From Favolaschia claudopus (taxonomy: Eukaryota > Basidiomycota > Agaricomycetes > Agaricales > Mycenaceae), in the NCBI GenBank assembly GCA_037176885.1, contig JAWWNJ010000070.1, forward strand, positions 62,001 to 126,000: a DNA stretch of 64,000 nucleotides, written 5' to 3'. Numbering within the stretch: the stretch's first letter is position 1; the number at the start of each line of letters is the position of its first letter. The notes below the pieces were generated by a model, which saw only the letters and a program-made list of their open reading frames with translations, had not been told where the DNA came from and searched no databases. Shown here piece by piece: positions 25,008 through 37,273 of this stretch. A program made the translations under genes and the position numbers.

Positions 25008-26060
25008 CGTGCAAATGTGAAGATGAAGTCGTAGTGCGCAGCACGTTGAGTATGACAAAAAGGCCCGGGAGAAGAGAAAACGGCCACCAGGGGTCGATTG
25101 GAGATGTGCTGGAGGAAAGAACAGGCAAGAGAGCACGAAGGAAGCTGGATTTGTTGATCGTTTTTATACGCGATTTTGTGTTGACAACTGCCAGTGGTCG
25201 GGCATCATTCCTCCGGTGAGGTAGATCTTCTACTGACCCGATCAAGGCTGTAACTTGGTCATTGGAAGCGAAGCATTATTCAACGAAAAGCCGCGACCGA
25301 AAAGATCAGCTCTTGGTGACCAGTCAGTATTCACGGGCGGGAGATGTGAGGGTAGAAAGTAACCAGAAGAAATCGTAGTGACATCCTACACCCCAACATA
25401 AGGGACGTGAGCCCTTGCCAACCGGAGGTTGTCAGCTATGAGAGAACGTCTTCCGCCTACAAAGATCTTGAGGGTTCTCGGACTATTGGCAACTTGTCGC
25501 ATGCAGAACAACGCAAGATTACTGGTTACGAATCGAGGGTTTGTCGAAAATTTCACATTCAACCGTCGTGAATGATATCTTGCGTAAGGGAAGACGGGTG
25601 AGCTGTGAGCCCCGGATTTCCCAGCTCTTTGATGTATAGCGGCGACGGTGGACACCTTTGCGAGTTCGGGAAATCGATGGTGGTGGTTGGAAGCAAGCCT
25701 CGGCAATTCAAATTGCCGGAAGTGACGAGTGACTGATATGTGACCACCGCCGTCAACAAGCAGGTGCAAAGCAGGTGCCTTTCTCCATCAACGTCGACGA
25801 CGTCGACGTGAACTGCGATATCTACAGCGGCGTTAACAACACGATCTCAGCTACCTACGTTGCAGGTCGTTGCTATCTCGTCTAAGCTGAATCTAACGGC
25901 TCTAACTAGCTCTAACCTGCTCACACGCTGATCTATCGATCGATTGCCTCGATCCCGCCGGTCGCTTCCTCCGAGTCCCTCAATCTTCGGTCGACGCGTC
26001 TAAGTAACGTGCTGCGTTCCATTCCCACTTCCATCCAAGTTGATAGCACCTCAAGGACGG
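25008..26060. other. Intergenic stretch with a dispersed repeat
   Basis: No gene supported. It contains the first copy of the dispersed repeat at about 25651-25835. Confidence 0.45.
25651..25835 (+). repeat. Dispersed repeat, copy A
   Basis: Clearly similar to 33013-33207 in the same orientation. The strongest shared block is AAATTGCCGGAAGTGACG followed by GTGACTGAT and TGTGAC, then a CTTTCTCC block and ATCTACAGCG. It contains the inverted repeat CGGCAATTCAAATTGCCG. The copy lies a few hundred bp upstream of the F-box gene. Confidence 0.6.
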
Positions 26061-26141
26061 GCATGAGCCAGCAATCGATGTTATCGTGAGAGTCGTCAGG
26101 ATTCTGGTCTGCCTCATTCGAAGCTCAGTATTTCTCCAGGG

Positions 26142-27727
26142 ATGTAGAACAAGAAAAGCTCGTCTTTTCAGCCGAAGCTGCAGCACTTCGCACCTTGGTG
26201 GAGACTTTGAGAGCCAAGGCACTTCTGGGAACGAAGTCTTTGAAGCTCTCTCATGTCACTTGCTTTGACGATGACCAGGAGCTACAAGCTACGCGAAAGA
26301 AGCTATCGGACACCCGAAGATCATTGGATGTACTTGAACAACGAATAGCAACCCATAATCGGCTCTCCTCAGTTGTCGGGCGCATCCCAGTGGAGGTTCT
26401 GTGCTATATCTTCTTCCTCACCCTGGGATCCAATCGCCCTTTCTTTATCAATCGCCAGGCCTTCAGTGCTCCTTGGGGAGTCACACACGTCTGTCGAGCT
26501 TGGAGGCGTGGTGCTCGCGGCGATCCTCATCTATGGTCCTACATCGACATAAATACAAATGATTATCCCGAAACTCGCATCCCCATATCGAAGCGATTAC
26601 CTCTAGCTGCCTTACAAGCTCAGATCCAGCTATCTTCTCACATGACTCTATACATCGAGATCTTCGTCGGTGACCCAGTCAATGATCGCGTGCACTGGAT
26701 CGCTCTTCTCGAGGCTCTCATTCCCCATAGTGATCGTTGGGCTTCACTTCAGCTTCAATGGGACAGCAAACCGGACATCTTCCACGTCATCAAACGCGCG
26801 GAAGGCCATCTCAGCAACCTCAAGCTCTTGCGCCTTGATTCCTTAGGCGCTTGGGACTCGGTCACATGGCCGCGCGAGCTCATGGACATGTTCGTCCACA
26901 CTCCGTGTCTACGAACCGTACTTCTCACCGACCGTGAACTCGATAAGCTCTCCCCACCCCTTGCATTCGGACTAGGCTGGCCCAGTCTCACGCACCTCCG
27001 TATATCATCCGCCTCAGCATTCATTCTCGGTATTCTGAGAAATGCGCCCAATCTCGTCGAATGCGGTCTTGACGAAACCTCTGCCGGCACCTTGCCCGTT
27101 CTCTCATCGGGAGCTCCCAGCATCATACACCTTCCGCGTTTGCGTCGTCTAGTGTGTTATGGCGAATACTTTTTCAGACACGTCCATTTCCCCGCCTTGC
27201 AGTGTCTAGAAATCGGATTCGTTGGCGATATTACCCGAGTACCCGAATCCCTCGAGCGGTCTCAATGCCAACCCCGGACTTTGAGATTCGGAATGCGCTA
27301 CTTCGGATCGGCACCAATCCTTGCTGTGCTTCGCCAAGCTGTCGGTATTTCACGTGTGGAGTTCGACTTCACGTGGCATGAGGACTTGCGCGACCGTGAT
27401 ACAACGACAATGACGCATGTTTTACGGGCTCTCAACAATAGCGCTTCGCCGACTCTCTGCCCCAAGCTGACAACATTTCAGATTACTTTACCGGAGCTGG
27501 AGACTGACGTTCCGGTTGAGATCCAGGAGGAGCTTTGCAACATGGTTGAATCTCGATGGAACCTTTCGATTGAAGAACGCACGCTGAAAAGTGTCGGTTT
27601 GTCGCCGATGCGGCTCTCACCTTCAATCAGGGCGAGGTTCGACAGTTTGGAATGTGGTGGACTTGACCTTAACGAGGCAATTCTGCCTAACTTCGACGAT
27701 GAATTTGAGGTTATCAAGAATTTTTGA
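26142..27727 (+). CDS. F-box protein with N-terminal coiled coil and leucine-rich tail
   Basis: A probable substrate adaptor of SCF ubiquitin ligases. The frame reads through a heptad-like coiled coil (LVETLRAKALLGTKSL, LEQRIATHNRL), then the F-box-like segment IPVEVLCYIFFLTLG with VTHVCRAWRRGA and the tail WSYIDIN, a pattern shared by hundreds of Agaricomycete F-box proteins. A leucine-rich C-terminal half follows. It stops at TGA 27725-27727. No in-frame ATG lies at the 5' end of the open frame; upstream codons QYFSRDVEQEKLVFSAEAAA are clearly coding, so a short first exon is needed, possibly the ATG at 26064 joined by an intron ending at about 26141. The start is therefore approximate. Length is about 530 aa. 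Confidence 0.8.
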
Positions 27728-28181
27728 CGGTGTGTTTGTAATTCGCACATCGCAAATGGTCCTCTCGGCCTAATGTTGAATTAGATAGAGTCTATCGTGC
27801 ATTCAAAGTTGGACGTTTCTGCGTCTATTACTGTCAGCTTGGCCAGTGTTGACAATGAAGACGTATTTTGTTGAAAATTGAAATGGTTCGATCGATTACG
27901 CGGTTGGAGCTCAACGGCCGGCAGGAGAGATGACACGAAATGACTAATTTTATTAAACAATTTCCCGGAATTTTCACTTCACGGCTCACGTACTCGAGCC
28001 ATCCCATGCAATGGTCCACCTCTCGCTTCCTCGCATGCATCAAACTACTTCTCCGCATATTCGACCAATCACTGGTCACAGAATCCAAAATCATACACAA
28101 CTAGAGGGCGAATAGCCCGATCGTAGATACTGAGTTACTTTTACTTAAGTACATATACACTCTTCCGAACCGAAACTCGCT
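27728..28181. other. Convergent intergenic region
   Basis: Between the 3' ends of two convergent genes. Nothing recognised. Confidence 0.5.
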
Positions 28182-30332
28182 TCAACGGCCATCGCCCCGC
28201 GTCGGGACGCACAAATGCTATAAAGAGAGAGAGAGAGAAAAGTCCCAATGTTAATCGCCTCGACAAAGACGAAGACAAAGACCACTGACATTCCTACCCT
28301 CCGCATGCGCCTGCTTGTGCACCATCGTCTTGCAATCATACCCGTACCAGCAATCTTCCGGCGGGGTCCATCCACCTGTGGACATCACATGAGTCAGTTT
28401 TTTTCGAAGCAAGCGCAAAAAATGCAACGGAGAAGAAGAAGCCGAATTTAGAGGAGAAGAAACAATCCAGAAGCTCGAACAAGAAACAGACCTTCAATTT
28501 TCTCCCGCAGATACCACCGCCACACGTTCTCCTCCAAGAATCGTTTGAAACAGCTCTGGCAATAGCTCTTGTCCTGCGTCCACGCGGCCCAGGCGCTGGG
28601 CTTCGGGGTGGCGAAGACGGCGGCGTAGAAGGGCGCGGGGGAGGTGCGGGTGGGGTCGTTGGTGAAGTCGAGAGAGATGGAGAGGGGGGTGTGGGCGTTT
28701 GCGTTGGCGGGGAGGGGGAGGAGGGATGATGAGAGCGGCATATGGTGGGGGAGGAGCGATGAGAGCGGGGTGGGGAGGAGGCGCGCGATGTGGGGCGGAA
28801 GGAAGTCGGCCATGTCGTCGTCGTCGCCATCGTTGTCATCATCGAAATCCAAACCCAGGTGCAGCCGTTTGTTCTCCGCGCGTGTCGCGGCAGCGTGTTC
28901 CAAGCGCAGCTTATCGACCACTTGGTCGAAGGGCTGCACGATCGAGTGGGTGTGCTTGAGGCGGCTTTTCAGGAGTGTCGTTGGTTCGAGATCGACGCGG
29001 TGCCAGTCTGATGTGGAAGTAGTGAGTGGGAGTGCGGAGTCACGGAAGTGAATAGATAGAAGGAGGGAATACAAGAACGGAGGATATGTACGCACTGGCT
29101 GAAGTGATGAGTTTGAGTTCGCCCGGGGTGGGACATTGCGAGCCTATGGCGGGACTGCGTTCAAATTTTATATTAGAGGACGCAGAGACGACGTACATGT
29201 ATCATTAGCCCCGATAATCTCGTCCAGAATATACTTCGTCGCGGGCTCGTCGTCTTTCGGCGGCGCGGTGACGTTCCTCGCGGTCCAGATATTGTTGAGG
29301 GGGATAGAGAAGTAACCTTTGTAGAGTGCGCTGTCGCTGTCGTCTTCGAGTATGGAGTAGCCCAGCAAATCTTTCGAGAGGTTAGGAATCAGAAGCGGTG
29401 AGCGAAGCCACAGTGACCTTCGAGAAGGTCGTAGTTGCGGTCTTCGTATGCGTGGAGGATGCTGTCTGGACCGAGGGAGAGAAAGAGGTATACGAGGCCG
29501 GGAGCTGTGGTAGAGTGAGCGAAAGCACATGTTCAGGTGGCGAAAGGAAGTTAATAGACTACGTACCAAGCTCCTCATCGCCAATGACGTGCTCAAGGAT
29601 GCCGCACAAAAAACGCACGACGGCGTAGAGCTGCATCAGTTCGTCGGTGGCGTACTCAGCCAGAACAGCCGTCCGTTGTTTTTGAATCTGCTGGATGCCT
29701 TCTTCTTCGAGATCCTCTATTTCATCTAGCGTGTATCGATCGCCAGGGAACAGCCTGCAATAAAGCATGATGCGGTACATCGCGCGGCGGAAACGCCAGG
29801 ATTCCTCCGCGGTGAGCACGCTCGTCGCAGAGGTGCGGTCTTTCTCGCTGTGGCCAAGTCAATTTTTGTGTGTATTCAAATAAGTAGAGCACGCACATCA
29901 GACTGTAGACATCCTCCAGGTTCTGCACCACCTGAGCATTCTCCTGCAGCTCTATCTTCTCCTTTGCGGTGATAACGCTCACTTCGTGCTCTTCAGGACA
30001 CGTCGTCGCCATTGTGTCGGCGTCTTCCTTATGATATTCCCTGTCAACTAGCCTGTCTTCGTCGTCGCCATATGGGTACCGAATGGCGCGCAGCGCTTGG
30101 GGGAGGGCGGGGCCGACGATGTTATACGCTACCGCACGGGTGATGGACTGTCCAACCGTCTCAAATCGTGCCCAAAAGCTCGGGTGGGGCTCACTCTTGG
30201 ATGGGTCTGGTAGACGGTGTAGAAAGCTTTGGAGACAAGCATGAGAGAGTGGAGCGTTGTAAACGTTGGGCAGAAGGTGAATATGCGGTCGAGGACGTCG
30301 TCGCCGAGCGGCAAGGCGCTGAGCGCTCGCAT
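28182..30332 (-). CDS. F-box protein with C-terminal Cys/His zinc finger
   Basis: The ATG at 30332 reads MRALSALPLGDDVLDRIFTF with CPTFTTLHSLMLVSKAF, an F-box. Later exons are helical and charged (NAQVVQNLEDVYSL, WRFRRAMYRIMLYCRLFPGD), then a long Leu/Pro region (about 28980-28600) with an acidic DDDNDGDDDD run. The last exons give GWTPPEDCWYGYDC and KTMVHKQAHAEGRN. With a GTCAGT donor at about 28291 they join HLCVPTRGDGR and stop at TGA 28182-28184. The C-x5-C-x4-H-x3-H pattern followed by NHLC-PTR resembles PBZ/CHFR-type fingers seen at the C-terminus of similar Agaricomycete proteins. About eight introns. If the last intron is retained the protein ends a few residues later in LCLCLCRGD, without the NHLC motif. 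Confidence 0.68.
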
Positions 30333-31915
30333 CGTGGGCGACGGTGAGGAGAGCAGTGACCGGATTTGGCAGGTGGTCACGACAGTGACGGTCACATACC
30401 GCTCTTTCTTTCTGCCTCAAGAGTCAAGTTCTGCCTTCATGTTGAAGTTGGTATCGCTGCTGGCGACGGTATTCAATCTCGTTTCACTTTTAAATGATCT
30501 CAACACCCTCAATACTCAACGCTGTGCTGAAGGCAGAGCTCGGAGTGGCCCAATGAAACATCTCAGCTTGGGGCCTGGGCCCGGGGGCACATCGCACCAG
30601 CTGGCTGCCAGTGGACCTGGTTCGGAACTCAAGTAGTTTGCGTGCCAGTGGACCTTCCAAAACGACTCAGATTTGTCTTTTACCTTTGCAAGAAAAATCC
30701 CTCATCTTATCTAGAGTCTCGACTCCTCGATCTTCCGCCAACCAACCACCGATCCAATAGCGAAAAAAAAGCTCAATATCTGCGTATAAGTACTTACAAT
30801 CAAATGCCCTCTGCTTCCCTTCTACCCCTGGCTTCCTTTTTGTTCTTTGGACCTGACTCAGGCCTTTCCTCGCTTTATTTTTTTTGATTCCGCCAATGCC
30901 GCACCATCGATATTTTAACGCTCCCCAACACGCTCACGGCCCCTCTACTCTCCCTTGTCACCAGACTCGGAGTCAATATTTATTGCGCCCAACGCCCCTC
31001 CAGAATAGAAATGTATCAACCCTCGAGTACCTAGGACCCATCCAGAATTCCATGAAAAAAAAATCATCATCGGCGTTCTCATCGGCGGTGTTTTCGCTGG
31101 GTGCGCCGTTGATTATACTGATTCCTCCCGGTACGAGTAGCTTAACCCTACGCTTGATGGGCGTAGAGGACTTGCACCTCCGCGTCTTGGCAGTGGCTCT
31201 AGAAGACGAGACTGAGAAGCGGAATGCGAAGAAGGGTATTACCGTAATCGATCTATGCTGGCTGAATGACCGACATAGTGAAACGCGCCGTTCGCACCTG
31301 CTGCTTATTATATTACGCGTTACGCGGACGCCGGGGATACAAAGGGGATCGTCACGCTCGACGGTGTGATTTCGTTCAAAACTTTTACTTAATTATTTTT
31401 ATACTCGTCTATTAACACTTCAACTTCAACTCATTTCAAAACATCATCGAAGAGATACTCACAAAAGAAATCGTTTTATTCTCCCAATCTCACGAGGCAG
31501 AAGGCGAGGAGGTTGGCTATTACTGCGAGTTTGCTGCCTGGGTGCGCAACCTTCTCCTCCTTTTTCTTCCCCTTCCACATCCACGAGACATCCAACTAGG
31601 TTTATGTGTCAGAACGAATGACGATTGTATGAGAGTGAGCAAGTCGCTTCTGACCCACTGGCAAAGTGTTCGCTCGAGTTGTCAAGATCTCTCACTTCTT
31701 CGGATCTCTCGCGTCTTCCTAGTGCCGATTCGCGTAAGTTACTCTTTCGGCCACTCGTTGAAATTTGAATCCGGAATAATAATAGCAGACAAAAACCGAT
31801 GATTTCCACGCTACACAGGAGAGACAAAACACACGAATCAAACTTTTAGAGACACTTGTATAAGAATTTTTAGCCCTCGTCCCACGAGCAATGGCAGAGG
31901 AGTCCCTCATTCGAT
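30333..31915. other. Intergenic stretch
   Basis: No supported gene. One plus-strand stretch near 31056-31110 encodes a hydrophobic Ile/Gly run (IIIGVLIGGVFAG) that could be a transmembrane remnant, but no exon structure could be built around it. Confidence 0.4.
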
Positions 31916-32838
31916 TCAGATTTCAAGTTGGACCTGCACAAATGTTGAGAGCGATAATAAAAGGCAAAGAATGTAACGCAGACCCGGTCGATGCTTGCAT
32001 TCATTGCCGGAAGGTACGTATCTTTAATGAAGGCCCCTAACAATTGCAAACCGCCGCGCCGACAAGTGTCACATAACGCAAGTTCTTCTTGAGCCTTGGA
32101 TAGATAAATAAGGTCCTGGATATCAATACCCGGTGAATCCTTCAGGATGGGTGCAATCTCATCGAGATAGCGAGAAATTGCAGCTCGCGCGTGTGACGGG
32201 TGTCGTCCGTCTCCCTCGTACATAAACCGCGCACAATGATTCGAGATAGCTCCTGTTGAAACATGAAGCGTGGCGGCAACTTCGCTGCACTGCACATGAT
32301 AACGAAGCAGGGCTAGGAACTGAGCAACGGATATACCCTGCAATTGCCTCGCCAAACGTTCGTCCAGGTAAAGGAAGGAAATGTGGTACTTCAGCGTCTC
32401 CTTCGCTGCCATTCGCGCAATATCTGCCCATTCATGCTTGCACGCAATAGCAAAGGCGGTGAGACAGTCTTCGTGAAGATGTTGCCGTAGACCGTGCCGC
32501 AGCAGGGGAGCAACTGACTGGATGTCGTATTTCGAGAGTGCCAGCTCGATGATCTGCTCAAGCTCCTCAAACCCGCTAAACTCTACCAGCATCTCCGCGC
32601 CAGGATACCAGACTCGTAAGAATCGGTCCAGGAGTTCGCTCGACTCGGAAACCTCCACAACGGGTACGTCTTTCCGTTCCTTATCATGAGATTCCACGGG
32701 CAGAGTGAACATGGTGTTGAAGAGCGGTGAGGCGAGGGACAGAACGACAGAATGGACGTGGAAATCGATGCCATCGCAAGAGCGTAGGATGGTGTCAGAG
32801 TTGGCGGCGCTGTTGAATGGGGCTGAGGGCGGACTCAT
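31916..32838 (-). CDS. BTB/POZ domain protein
   Basis: A BTB-domain protein, a protein-protein interaction module often acting as a cullin-3 adaptor. From the ATG at 32838: MSPPSAPFNSAANSDTILRS, then DFHVHSVVLSLASPLFNTMF, the core BTB helix-strand signature, followed by VVEVSESSELLDRFLRVWYP and the helical C-terminal part including DTCRRGGLQLL, a feature of the Agaricomycete BTB family. Near the 3' end an intron of about 50 nt would give the short tail VQLEI and TGA at 31916-31918; without it the frame runs to 31870. An upstream in-frame ATG at 32880 is possible, but it adds residues outside the family pattern. Confidence 0.82.
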
Positions 32839-33012
32839 AGGATCCAGGTGGGAGAAGACAAGCGCCAGTCCTCGTGGCATGCTCGTGGCAGTCGCATGTT
32901 ATAATTTATTGGGCTTTATTTAAACAGTTCGTGTGCTTCAATTTACCGAGCCCGATTGTTCGAGAATGTACTTGTAGCAAAGAGAGTTGCATATTAGCCT
33001 GGCGCTTTTTGT

Positions 33013-33207
33013 TGACCGCAAAGACCTTCGCGAATTTGAGGAAGTTGGTGGGGTGGTGGTGGTTTGAAAGCAAGAGTGTCGGCAACTTAAATTGCCGGAA
33101 GTGACGCGTGACTGATCTGTGACAACCGCCAACTCACACGATCTCCAGCCTTTCTCCGTCGTCGACGTCGATTTGACGTGGACGACAATCTGAGAGATCT
33201 ACAGCGA
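33013..33207 (+). repeat. Dispersed repeat, copy B
   Basis: Second copy of the repeat at 25651-25835, about 70-75 percent similar by eye. It lies about 180 bp upstream of the BTB gene start. Confidence 0.6.
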
Positions 33208-36200
33208 CGGAGGCTTGTATTCCTGGATAGACCGCCTCTCGTGGAAGAAGAGGCTCGCAATATCTACATTGACAACGGACCGACGCCCGACCCAATCCGC
33301 CCACGATGTAGGCCACTACAGGCTTCATCTTCAGCTGCTTAGTTCCAACTCGTAGAATTTAATACCTAGGTGGGGACTCTCAAGCTAGCCTCTGCGCATT
33401 GACATGTGTGTATCTGTCCCTCAGAATCCGCCTTCTTCCTCGCTCGGCGCACGACGGGTCTTGTTTGCTTGCATATGAGATGGCACAGGTAAGTATGCGC
33501 ATTCTTTTAGTACTTCAATTGGACTCAACGATTTCTTGTTCGCCCGACAGGAATACCTAATCTAAGGCAAATTTTATGCCCCTGCACTATCTAGTATCTC
33601 GTTCGGCGAAGCGACCATTCGCTCAAGGTGATATCGCGCAATGGACATCGTAGCGGAACGCAGAAAGTCTGGTGGAGTACATACAGCTGCAGTGCGTATC
33701 CTACTCTCCCCAATTTGTGCGTCGAGGCGCTGATATTGTGTTTTTTCATGGGCAGCTCTAATGCCTCATACACCTTGCTTTCACCTCCGCTTGCCGACAC
33801 CGTGCCTGCAAGATGTCCTTCCGCCATCGTCGACAGCACCTTCAGCGATCGGCAGCTTCCCCGGGCAGTACTTGCCTATCCTCGCCGCCGTCGTCCATCC
33901 GCGTCTCACACGAAGATCTCGACATGCTATAAAGCTCATGACGCTTCAGTCTCCACCGATGCCGTTGGCTGCTGCGGATGTTTCCCATTTCCGCACCACT
34001 TCTCCGTTCCTCCGCGCTAGCCCATCGCATAATCCACGCGTCCTAGCCCCACAACACGCCGTACCCCTCCGCTACTGTACCCCTGCGACATCGTCAGCAC
34101 GACGTATCCTCGTCTTCCTCGGTCTTGAAAGTATTTCGTCCGCCCCACCACTATCTCTTACCCCGTACAGGGCGGGTGCTACCATCGCCGCCGTATTCTT
34201 CCCGCCGCGCCCCGCGCCCCCAGCATCCTACCGACTTCCTCGTGCTCGTCGTTTCTTACGGACGATGGTGCTGGCGTCGTGAGGTAGGACGGTAGTCAGG
34301 GTAGCGGAAGATGCGGCGGGAACGTGCGAGATGCACCGCAAGCGAAACGTGAAGAGGCTCGCTTTGTCTCGTGGGTTCTCTACGACCCCTTCGCACACGG
34401 ACGCCGTCCACCCTCCGCGTGGTATCTGCTTCCGCTAAGCCGCCATCACCACTGTCCTCGTTGCCGTTTTTGCTCGACCATGATGTCGGGTGTCTGGGGC
34501 ACGCTACGAGTAGAGGGTGCGGAGGAAAGGAAGGAAGTGGTGGTAGTGGCGGCGGCGGTGGATGAGGAGGGCGGCAAGACGGGGAGGATGACTCGGGGCT
34601 GGAATGTGCGTCGGGGCGCGTATCTTCTCGAGGTACCTCGAGCCACTAGTGCCCCTTGTCGAAGGAGCAGACGACACAGCTCTGCTCATTGCCCGTGCAT
34701 GTGTTTCTCTGACGAGCGATGGTGGTGGGATTCATCGGGAGCTGGGGAGATGACGACGAAGTGGATTTGCGGCGCAAACACATTGTCTGAAAGTAGGAGC
34801 GGCGGGAGTGGTGGATGAGGGGTCGGGCACAGGACGCGAAAGAGGTGCTGATGCGCGTCGGGCGGATGGAATGACGATGCACACGAAGCTTCCTGGGCTC
34901 GGGTTATCTTCTTGTGGCTTTCTTCCATGCGTTCGCGTTGGAGGCGGTCGGGCTCTCGATCCTCCTTAGCGAAGCCATCGTTCCGTCGCTACCTCGTTGG
35001 ACCTTCGGGAGTGGATGCCCGCTCGCCTCTCCTGCTGACCCCACAGCGCCCGCGGGTAAGCGGGGGATGACCGGATGGTCTGCGAGTGACGATGCCGGAT
35101 TGGCGGGATAACGCGCTGTATCGTACAGGCACCGGTTTCCTGTCTCCCCTTGTACGTCGAGGATCGTCGAGCGACAATCACTTTCCGCCCACGAGCACGT
35201 TTCCCTACCGTTTCTCCTCGTTGCATCCCCTCCGCTCGACGTCTCTGCAATCGGTCCTGAGGACCTGGTCTTGCACGCAGCTTGTGCAGCCTTATCTTAC
35301 CATCAGTGGTATCAAACGCTCCAAAGCCAACGGAATACCTCTATCCATGCCCGTGTCATGCTCCGCGTACGCCCCTGCCTCCGGAACTCACCCCTCCTCT
35401 CGGTCTGCTTCGTCGACGATCTGGATGCCCCACGTCTTTTCCACCTGCCTACAGCGCTGTGTGGGCCATATGTTGTCCCGTTTTTGGCTCTTCTAGTCAG
35501 GGTATGGCTGCCGACTTTCCTCCCGCCGCTGCCTTATCCCCAGCTTCACGAACGAATGGCATTCGGGGGAGGTGTGTCCCGCTGTCTTGTTTGGTGATGC
35601 TTGGCGCTTGATCGGAATCCTTCGGAATGCCGAACGAAAAAATTGAGGCAGTGAAGGTTATTATCTATGAGCGATGCTGATTCCAAAGCGTACTAGAAAT
35701 GTTTAAATTTGGATCTCTTTTGAATCAATCCCTTGGCGAAAAACAACCTTCTATCCCTCTCCATTTTGCATCCAGTGCGCCGGTTCCTCAAGTGAGATTT
35801 GAAACATGACAGGAAAACACCGTCTTCCTGAACGTCAAATACTGATCTGACGCCTTTTGTGTTTATTGTTTTCTTTTGACTCGGAAGGTCTCTCGGTATA
35901 TTCGGTGAGTTCGGTTACCAGACGTCTCGCCGCATTAGTTTGCTATTATCCACAAGACTAATCCCTATTTGTTACCCTCTCCAGAGCCGCCAAAAGCTGT
36001 GTTTTTTTGTTCAAGTGACACGTTCATTCGATGATCAGTCTTTGTGGGTCCACTACGTTATCAGTGGCGAGCCGATCTTGCTGAAGCTCGCCGAGAGGCG
36101 CAAGTCTCATTAGTGAGTTGCGTCCATCACCGTTGGATCTCTAAAATTTATGCTAGAAGCCGTGGCGAACCGAGCCTCCACAGCTCAAGCAAAGACATTC

Positions 36201-36668
36201 GAAAGTTGACCGTCAGATATGAACCCGAGGGTGAGATCAGGACTTCTCCGCCCTATGTTCGACACTTTAACCGTTCGATCACAGAATCTAGAGCCTGTTC
36301 GAAGCTCGGCCACGCCGCTTGCATTGGAACGGATAGTTTCGCCCTTGTATTTCTCCATCACGGAAAGTACCGACTTCCATACTACGCCACCAAACGCTGA
36401 GTTTCTAGAGTCAGCTTCGGTGTATGTATATTTTTATGCTATCGGAAAAAAAAATTAGACTCAATGGATGATGTGACAGCATTCTTGTCTCCTCCCGTGT
36501 GGCTAGGCCGTTTTCGATGTTCGACTATTGTGCCTATGTGGGCACGAATTCACAACTCCAGTATTGTTTCGTCTCAATCTGCAAGGGTTTGGCGGACTTC
36601 GTCAGCGGCTGGCCGCAGTATTATGTTTTGAAGGCCCGCGGTTCTTATTATGATCCTTTACAATTATT
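33208..36668. other. GC-rich gene-poor stretch
   Basis: Several overlapping frames of 100-170 codons occur between 33628 and 35600 in different frames, mostly because GC-rich DNA has few stops. None shows a domain, a usable signal peptide or consistent splice joins. A decayed gene cannot be excluded. Confidence 0.4.
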
Positions 36669-36970
36669 AGGGTGTTTCAGATATCTAAATTCTGCTCAAC
36701 TTTGGGTCCAACTTTCGTGTCAACTTTGTCCCAACTTGGAGTCCGATTTCGAGGGTTGAGGCCAGTTTTTGGGCCGTAGGAATTAGCTGAAGTTGAGCGG
36801 AAAGTTGGAGAGTGGAAGTTGGAGTGAAAGTTAGGATGCAAGTCGTGGTCCGATGCACGACTTGCATCCCAACTTCGAAATCGGACTCAAATTCGGACTT
36901 GCAACTTTAAAAATCGGACATCAAGTTGGAACCAAAATCGGGCGCAAAGTTGGGATATCTGAAACACCCT
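36669..36970. mobile_element. 302-bp MITE with perfect terminal inverted repeats
   Basis: Begins AGGGTGTTTCAGATATC and ends with its exact reverse complement. It is flanked either by a 3-bp ATT duplication (36666-36668 and 36971-36973) or, if the terminal A/T is counted outside, by TA. The interior is filled with AAGTTGG/CCAACTT and TCGGAC motifs and has a central hairpin at about 36834-36869 with 14-nt arms (GGATGCAAGTCGTG paired with its complement). No coding capacity. These are the features of a miniature inverted-repeat transposable element; TA would suggest a Tc1/mariner relative. Confidence 0.82.
36834..36869. repeat. Central hairpin of the MITE
   Basis: Perfect 14-nt inverted arms around an 8-nt loop, at the centre of the element. 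Confidence 0.7.
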
Positions 36971-37222
36971 ATTGTTAACAGTGCTTTAACTCAGAGGAAT
37001 TCTCTGTCAGAGGCGATCGGTCGCGGAGCGCTCAACATGTACCAGTCATCCAACAACACTAGTCCTATTTTGAAGAACTTCGTTGGCTGACCCTCTTGCC
37101 TCGTTGCAGTACCCAAAAATTGGCTCCATTTTCATCTTGAACATCACCAGGTTGAGGGAGATCCCCGAACTAGATGCGATGACTGAGTCTGCCGGTTCAG
37201 TATTGTGGGCGGCCCAGGATGC

Positions 37223-37230
37223 CTATAAAA
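37223..37230 (+). promoter_or_regulatory. TATA box
   Basis: GCCTATAAAAACAG, about 50 bp before the ATG at 37274; supports that start. Confidence 0.55.
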
Positions 37231-37273
37231 ACAGCCGTTGAGTGCGATATTCCGCCATCTGCACTTACCCAAC

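Noticed and set aside
31050..31115. Ile/Gly-rich hydrophobic stretch as a transmembrane gene
   Set aside because: Followed by an early stop and preceded by stops in frame; no exon chain.
33628..35600. Several 100-170 codon frames in GC-rich DNA
   Set aside because: Frames overlap on both strands, typical of stop-poor GC-rich sequence; no domain seen.
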